NCBI RefSeq assembly: GCF_000737195.2
Contig: NZ_JALM01000016.1
Coordinates: 124,001 to 188,000, forward strand
DNA from: Sciscionella sediminilitoris
GTDB taxonomy: Bacteria; Actinomycetota; Actinomycetes; Mycobacteriales; Pseudonocardiaceae
Length of the DNA stretch: 64,000 bases
Direction of reading: 5' to 3'
Shown here: one piece after another, positions 60,399-64,000 of the stretch
Layout: every line of letters starts with the position of its first letter
How positions within the stretch are numbered: the first letter of the stretch is position 1
Notes under the pieces: generated by a model
Seen by the model: the letters and a program-made list of their open reading frames with translations, nothing else
Told to the model about the DNA's origin: nothing
Database searches by the model: none
Program-made: the position numbers and the translations under genes

Positions 60399-60404
60399 GC
60401 GGCA

Positions 60405-60460
60405 CACCGAAGGCACCGGTGCCGATCACCCCCATCAGGTCGGCACCGGCGTCTTCGGTG
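60405..60460 (+). terminator. long hairpin, probable terminator of the amidohydrolase gene
   Basis: Arms 60405-60425 and 60440-60460 pair at 19 of 21 positions with a 14-base loop, seven bases after the stop codon. Confidence 0.65.
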
Positions 60461-60570
60461 GGTGTCCCGCTCCCCCGTACCGACCGGGACATCCGCGCCG
60501 GTGACTGCTACCGGCGCTGACGGACCAGCAGGGGCGCCAGTCCGCGCGAAGGAATACCGTCAATCTGACT

Positions 60571-60651
60571 GGTATACTTGACACCGCTCAATTAACGTAT
60601 GGTGTACCTGACTAAATGTCAAGTATGCCGTACATGTGAGGTATCGCGTAT
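60571..60651. promoter_or_regulatory. operator array upstream of the EspR-like gene
   Basis: A 13-bp inverted pair (60571-60583 and 60617-60629, 12 of 13 matching) surrounds AT-rich DNA. Three copies of GTAT-N3-GTAY lie at 60597-60607, 60623-60633 and 60641-60651. On the minus strand the right arm gives TTGACA followed after 17 bases by TACGTT, a good promoter pointing left; on the plus strand TTGACA at 60578 is a possible -35. The gene starts 42 bases after the last copy. Confidence 0.55.
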
Positions 60652-60692
60652 GGGTATCACGACGCCCATGCGGGTGAGAGAGGGGTAACCGG

Positions 60693-61097
60693 ATGGCCGG
60701 GGAAGAGGAATCGGAGAACGCCTTCGCCTCCAGACTTCAGCGTCTCTTCGCGAGCGTGCGGCGCGAGGACGGCTCGAAATACGGTAAGGCGGAGGTCGCG
60801 GCGGCCGTGGGAATTTCGCGCGGATACCTCTACGAGTTGCTCAACGGGAAGTACGATCCGGGCTACACACTGGTAGAAAGGATCGCCGGCTTCTTCGAGG
60901 TTCCGCTGGAGTACTTCAGTTCCTCCGCGAAGGGGCAGGAACTGAATCGCCAGTACGAGCTGCTGGCCAAGCTGGGGGCGGAGAAGGTCGACCGGCTGGC
61001 CACCCGGGCCAGTCAGCTCTCCCCGGAAGGCTTGCGGTCCGTGCTCGAATACATCGATTTCCAGGCCAGCCGAGACCGAGGAGAGGCCCGTGAGTGA
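60693..61097 (+). CDS. EspR-like XRE-family DNA-binding protein
   Basis: A 134-residue protein resembling mycobacterial EspR in length and layout: FASRLQRLFASVRRE, an HTH with KAEVAAAVGISRGYLYELLNG, then FFEVPLEYF and a C-terminal dimerisation domain (VDRLATRASQLSPEGLRSVL). EspR binds many sites and shapes chromatin. This relative probably binds the repeat array in front of its own gene. Its stop overlaps the next gene by eight bases. Confidence 0.88.
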   Translation: MAGEEESENAFASRLQRLFASVRREDGSKYGKAEVAAAVGISRGYLYELLNGKYDPGYTLVERIAGFFEVPLEYFSSSAKGQELNRQYELLAKLGAEKVDRLATRASQLSPEGLRSVLEYIDFQASRDRGEARE

Positions 61098-61893
61098 AGT
61101 GCGGTCGGGGACCGTGGATGTGCGTGGCGCCCAGCTCTACCACGAGGTGTGCGGGCAGGGTGATCCGCTGCTGCTGATCCAGGGCGGGATCAGCGACGCC
61201 GCGGCCACCGCACAACTGGCCGCCGAGCTCGCCGAGCAGTACCAGGTGATCAGCTACGACCGCCGCGGGATCTCGCGCTCGACCGCTTCGGGGGATGTGC
61301 CGGTCACGATGACCCAGCACGCCGAGGACGCGGCCCGGTTGCTGGAAGCCTGCACCGATCGGCCGGCGCGGGTGCTCGGGTCCAGCATCGGCGCCGTGAT
61401 CGCACTGCACCTGGCCGCCGAACATCCCGGGCGGGTGGCGACCGTGATCGCCCACGAACCGCCGCTGTCCAGTGTGCTGCGCGAGCCGGACCGCGAGGCG
61501 GAACTGGATACCGTCGCGGAACTGGCCCGTACCGATGTCCGCGGCGCGATCCGGCACATGGTGGCCATCTCCGCGCACCAGGGCGAACCCGAGGAGGGCG
61601 CCCGGCCGGGCAAGCCAGCCGGTGACCCGAACGCCAATCTGGAATTCTTCTTCGCGCACGATTTCCCGGCCGTGCGTGCCTCCGCGCTGCGTGCCGAACA
61701 GCTCGCCGCGGTGCCGGTGACCGTCCGGCCGACCGGCGGAAGTCAGGGGGTGAGCCGCTGGGAGTATCGCTGCGCGCAACAGCTCGCGAAGGAACTGGAC
61801 GGCACGTTCACCGAGATACCGGGCGGGCACATGGCACCGAGCAGCCATCCGCGGGGTACCGCCGAGGCGGTACGGCGACTCCTCGCCGAGTGA
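61090..61893 (+). CDS. alpha/beta hydrolase
   Basis: A 267-residue alpha/beta-hydrolase-fold protein. The nucleophile elbow is VLGSSIGAVIAL (GxSxG), YDRRGISRS supplies the oxyanion region and the C-terminal GGHMAPSSHP the His. Substrate unknown. GTG at 61090 overlaps the EspR-like gene, and four bases separate it from the ImmA/IrrE gene, so it sits inside a cassette that usually lacks it. Confidence 0.9.
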   Translation: MSEVRSGTVDVRGAQLYHEVCGQGDPLLLIQGGISDAAATAQLAAELAEQYQVISYDRRGISRSTASGDVPVTMTQHAEDAARLLEACTDRPARVLGSSIGAVIALHLAAEHPGRVATVIAHEPPLSSVLREPDREAELDTVAELARTDVRGAIRHMVAISAHQGEPEEGARPGKPAGDPNANLEFFFAHDFPAVRASALRAEQLAAVPVTVRPTGGSQGVSRWEYRCAQQLAKELDGTFTEIPGGHMAPSSHPRGTAEAVRRLLAE

Positions 61894-61897
61894 TCCC

Positions 61898-62434
61898 GTG
61901 CGGGCGGGCAGCGGACGGCGCTGGCGCAACGATCTGCAACTGCGACAGGGCGTCAAGCAGTTGCTGCGGGAGCTCGAGATCGGCGCGCCGCTCGACGTTC
62001 CGCTGCTGTGCGCCAGGCTGGCCGCGCACCGCGGTCGCCCGATCCGGCTGATGCCCTATCCCCTGCCGACACCGGGCGCGTTCGGCCTGTGGATCGGGAC
62101 CGCCGAGGAGGACTACGTCCTCTATCAGCGCGATACGACGGCGGCACACCAGGAACACATCATCCTGCACGAGCTGGGCCACATCCTCAGTGATCACGGC
62201 AGTGACGAGGACGATGACGACATCTGGGCGCAGATCTTCCCGGACATCCCCATCGAGGTCGTGTTGCGGGCGCTGCGCCGCGAAGGGTACGACGCGGTCG
62301 CCGAACGTGAAGCCGAGATGGTCGCGACCGTGATCAAGGAATGGGCGGTCCTGCTCGACCGGCTGGACACCAGGCGCAAACACCGGACGGATCCGGTCAG
62401 CGGCGCGTTCGACGATCACCAGGGGTGGCTGTAG
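61898..62434 (+). CDS. ImmA/IrrE-family metallopeptidase
   Basis: A 178-residue zinc peptidase with HELGHILSDH (HExxH) at residues about 89-98. ImmA/IrrE proteins cleave or derepress XRE-type repressors. The N-terminal basic helix region precedes the catalytic domain. GTG at 61898. The EspR-like protein two genes upstream is the obvious candidate partner. Its stop touches the start of the membrane protein gene. Confidence 0.9.
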   Translation: MRAGSGRRWRNDLQLRQGVKQLLRELEIGAPLDVPLLCARLAAHRGRPIRLMPYPLPTPGAFGLWIGTAEEDYVLYQRDTTAAHQEHIILHELGHILSDHGSDEDDDDIWAQIFPDIPIEVVLRALRREGYDAVAEREAEMVATVIKEWAVLLDRLDTRRKHRTDPVSGAFDDHQGWL

Positions 62435-63580
62435 ATGGTGGCCGCCCTCGTCATGTGGTGCGCGGCCCTGGCCGCCGCGGTTTGGAAGGGTTCGCAGCTG
62501 GCGCGCATGCCACGAGATCGCGGCCTGCTCATCGTCACCGTCTGCACCTTCCTGGTCGTGGCCGCGCTCACCGCGCAGCTGATGGTCAGCATTCCCGCCC
62601 TGGCCGGAGGTTTCCCCCGGCAGACCCCGGTGCTGATCGAGTTCGTCCTGCTGACGTTCTTCTTCGCGCTACTGCTCGGGCTCCTGCGGTCGGTGCGCGC
62701 CTCGTCCGCTTCCGGGGCGCGCGGCTATGTCGAGCTCGGTGTGGCGCTCGCGGTCAGCGTGGCCCTGGCCGGGGTCTTCTTCGGCACGGCACCGGCCGGC
62801 GGGGCGGACTATGGCGATTACACCGAGACCACGGGCCCCGCCGGGGTGCTCGCCTTCCATCTGATCGGGAACCTCTACATGGCCTACGCGACCGCGCGCG
62901 GCGCCTACCTCTCCTGGTCCGCGGCCGCGGTCTCGGTCGCACCGCCGACAAGGCTCGGGCTCCGCGTCGCCGCCGCGGGACTGCTCGTCTGCTGTCTCGG
63001 CACGCATCTGCCGAGGGTGCTCTCCGCTGGCGGACGGCTGGTGTTCGGCACGTCCCTGCTCCCGGGCACCGCCGTGTGGACCTCGCCGCTGCTGGCGATC
63101 GGAGTCGGCGTGTTCTTCCTCGGTGTCGGCTATCCCGGCGCCCGGACCGGTATCGCCAAGGCCCGGATGTGGGTCGAGGCGCGGCGGCACTACGCCCAGC
63201 TGGGGCCGCTGTGGGCGGCGCTCTATCGGCAGTTCCCCACCATCGCGCTGTTCCCGCCCGCCGGTCCGGTCCGGGAACGGCTGCGGCTACGGCACATGCG
63301 GCTGCGCTATTACCGGCGGGTCATCGAATGCCGGGACGGACTGGTGTGCCTGAGTCCGTACATGACCGCCCCGGTACAGGCGAGCGACTCCCCCGCCCGG
63401 CAGGCGAGTCTGGTCCGCGAAGCGTTGGGCCGCCGCAGCCCGGACGGGGACCTCGCCGCCCCGTCGGTCATCGCGCCGCCCGAGGGCACCGGAATGGACA
63501 GCGACGTGCGGGCGATTCTCGCGCTGTCCCGGGCGCTGGACCGAGCCGAGCGCGCGAAGGCAGGGCAATCAACGACTTAG
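62435..63580 (+). CDS. MAB_1171c-type (DUF6545-like) membrane protein
   Basis: A 381-residue protein with about seven membrane helices in the first 240 residues and a soluble C-terminal half (WAALYRQFPTIALFPP, RLRHMRLRYYRRVIECRDGL). The pattern matches the MAB_1171c family of putative transporters. These genes regularly follow an XRE regulator and ImmA/IrrE gene in actinobacteria. Function unknown; a sensor or transport role is possible. It begins directly after the preceding stop codon. Confidence 0.8.
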   Translation: MVAALVMWCAALAAAVWKGSQLARMPRDRGLLIVTVCTFLVVAALTAQLMVSIPALAGGFPRQTPVLIEFVLLTFFFALLLGLLRSVRASSASGARGYVELGVALAVSVALAGVFFGTAPAGGADYGDYTETTGPAGVLAFHLIGNLYMAYATARGAYLSWSAAAVSVAPPTRLGLRVAAAGLLVCCLGTHLPRVLSAGGRLVFGTSLLPGTAVWTSPLLAIGVGVFFLGVGYPGARTGIAKARMWVEARRHYAQLGPLWAALYRQFPTIALFPPAGPVRERLRLRHMRLRYYRRVIECRDGLVCLSPYMTAPVQASDSPARQASLVREALGRRSPDGDLAAPSVIAPPEGTGMDSDVRAILALSRALDRAERAKAGQSTT

Positions 63581-63582
63581 GG

Positions 63583-64000
63583 TCACAGCTTTCCGAGATC
63601 GATGGCCCCGGCCATAGCGCGGTAGCCGCGGTCGTTCGGATGCAGCGCGTCCCCGCTGTCGTAGGCGGGATTCAGCTTCTTCGGATGGGCGGGATCGCGC
63701 ATCACCCGGTCGAAATCGACCACCGCGTCATACGCGCCGGAATGCCGGATCCAGTCGTTGACCCGTTCCCGGACGAGTTCGCCCTGCGGGCTGTAATAGG
63801 AGGCGCCCTGGTACGGCAGCAGGGTCGCGCCGAGCACGGTGATCCCGCGCGCCCGTGCCGCGTGGATGAGTCGCTGGTATCCGGCGATCAGCTGCCGGTC
63901 GGTGACCCTCGTGTTCGGCAGGAAGCATTCCGAAGGCTGCGCGCTCGCCCCGATGTCGTTGATCCCCTCGAGAATGATGGTGCTCCGGACACCCGGCCGG
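63583..64000 (-). CDS. SGNH/GDSL hydrolase, C-terminal part
   Basis: The gene runs off the right edge; about 139 residues remain. LEGINDIGAS is SGNH block III and DALHPNDRGY is the block V with catalytic Asp and His. The N-terminal part with the Ser is outside the window. Probably a secreted esterase as with related actinobacterial proteins. It ends two bases after the convergent membrane protein gene. Confidence 0.9.
   Translation of the reverse strand, partial: RPGVRSTIILEGINDIGASAQPSECFLPNTRVTDRQLIAGYQRLIHAARARGITVLGATLLPYQGASYYSPQGELVRERVNDWIRHSGAYDAVVDFDRVMRDPAHPKKLNPAYDSGDALHPNDRGYRAMAGAIDLGKL

Noticed and set aside
1-64000. CRISPR arrays or rRNA operons
   Set aside because: No regularly spaced repeats and no rRNA-like conserved blocks were seen.

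Overview
The window is about 64 kb of high-GC (roughly 70%) DNA from an actinomycete, most likely a member of the Pseudonocardiales. This rests on the lineage-typical gene set: RbpA, tatC-helY, separate lnt and ppm1 genes, an Rpf-type resuscitation factor, DUF3097, DUF3090, an SCO1664-like protein, an EspR-like regulator and a MAB_1171c-type membrane protein. GTG starts and ATGA/GTGA overlaps are frequent. No rRNA, tRNA or CRISPR array was found.

Layout: 0-6 kb holds the end of tatC, helY, a DUF4333 protein, an Eis-like acetyltransferase and a racemase. From 6 to 13.5 kb lies the most interesting block. It has a small GGDEF protein divergent from a 1088-aa SARP/AfsR-type regulator. After these come, on the minus strand, an aminoglycoside-phosphotransferase-like kinase, a HopA1-family protein that overlaps it, an MFS exporter and an unlisted 53-aa ORF with a good ribosome binding site. 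Kinase plus HopA1 is the Ser/Thr dehydration pair of class V lanthipeptides and thioamitides, so this looks like a compact, possibly new RiPP locus. The candidate peptide has no Cys.

13.5-29.4 kb is mostly housekeeping: a 5'-3' exonuclease, a deaminase, an HTH-MFS-peptidase-Lrp operon, an RNA methyltransferase, two SGNH/amidohydrolase neighbours, lnt-ppm1, rbpA with a SigR-type promoter, a UMF1 transporter, an Rpf protein and a GDPD. 29.4-47.4 kb holds metabolism, repair and transport genes (ogt, a PrmC-like methylase, SPFH/NfeD, LysR/EamA, GlxA/DJ-1, S9 peptidase, LD-carboxypeptidase). At 30.0-30.45 kb a palindromic scar truncates the gene translationally coupled to the PrmC-like gene.

47.4-57.6 kb is an accessory island with transposase remnants at 55.9 kb and possibly 47.5 kb. 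It holds two mirror-image regulator-SDR cassettes, a quinone oxidoreductase, an orphan Phd-like protein, a 580-bp AT-rich and palindrome-dense segment in front of a complete tyrosine recombinase, a decayed MerR gene, a His-rich DUF4396 membrane protein under a CsoR-like operator, and a MerR/NmrA divergent pair. 57.8-64 kb returns to metabolic genes and ends with an EspR-like / hydrolase / ImmA-IrrE / MAB_1171c-type cassette behind an array of operator-like repeats.
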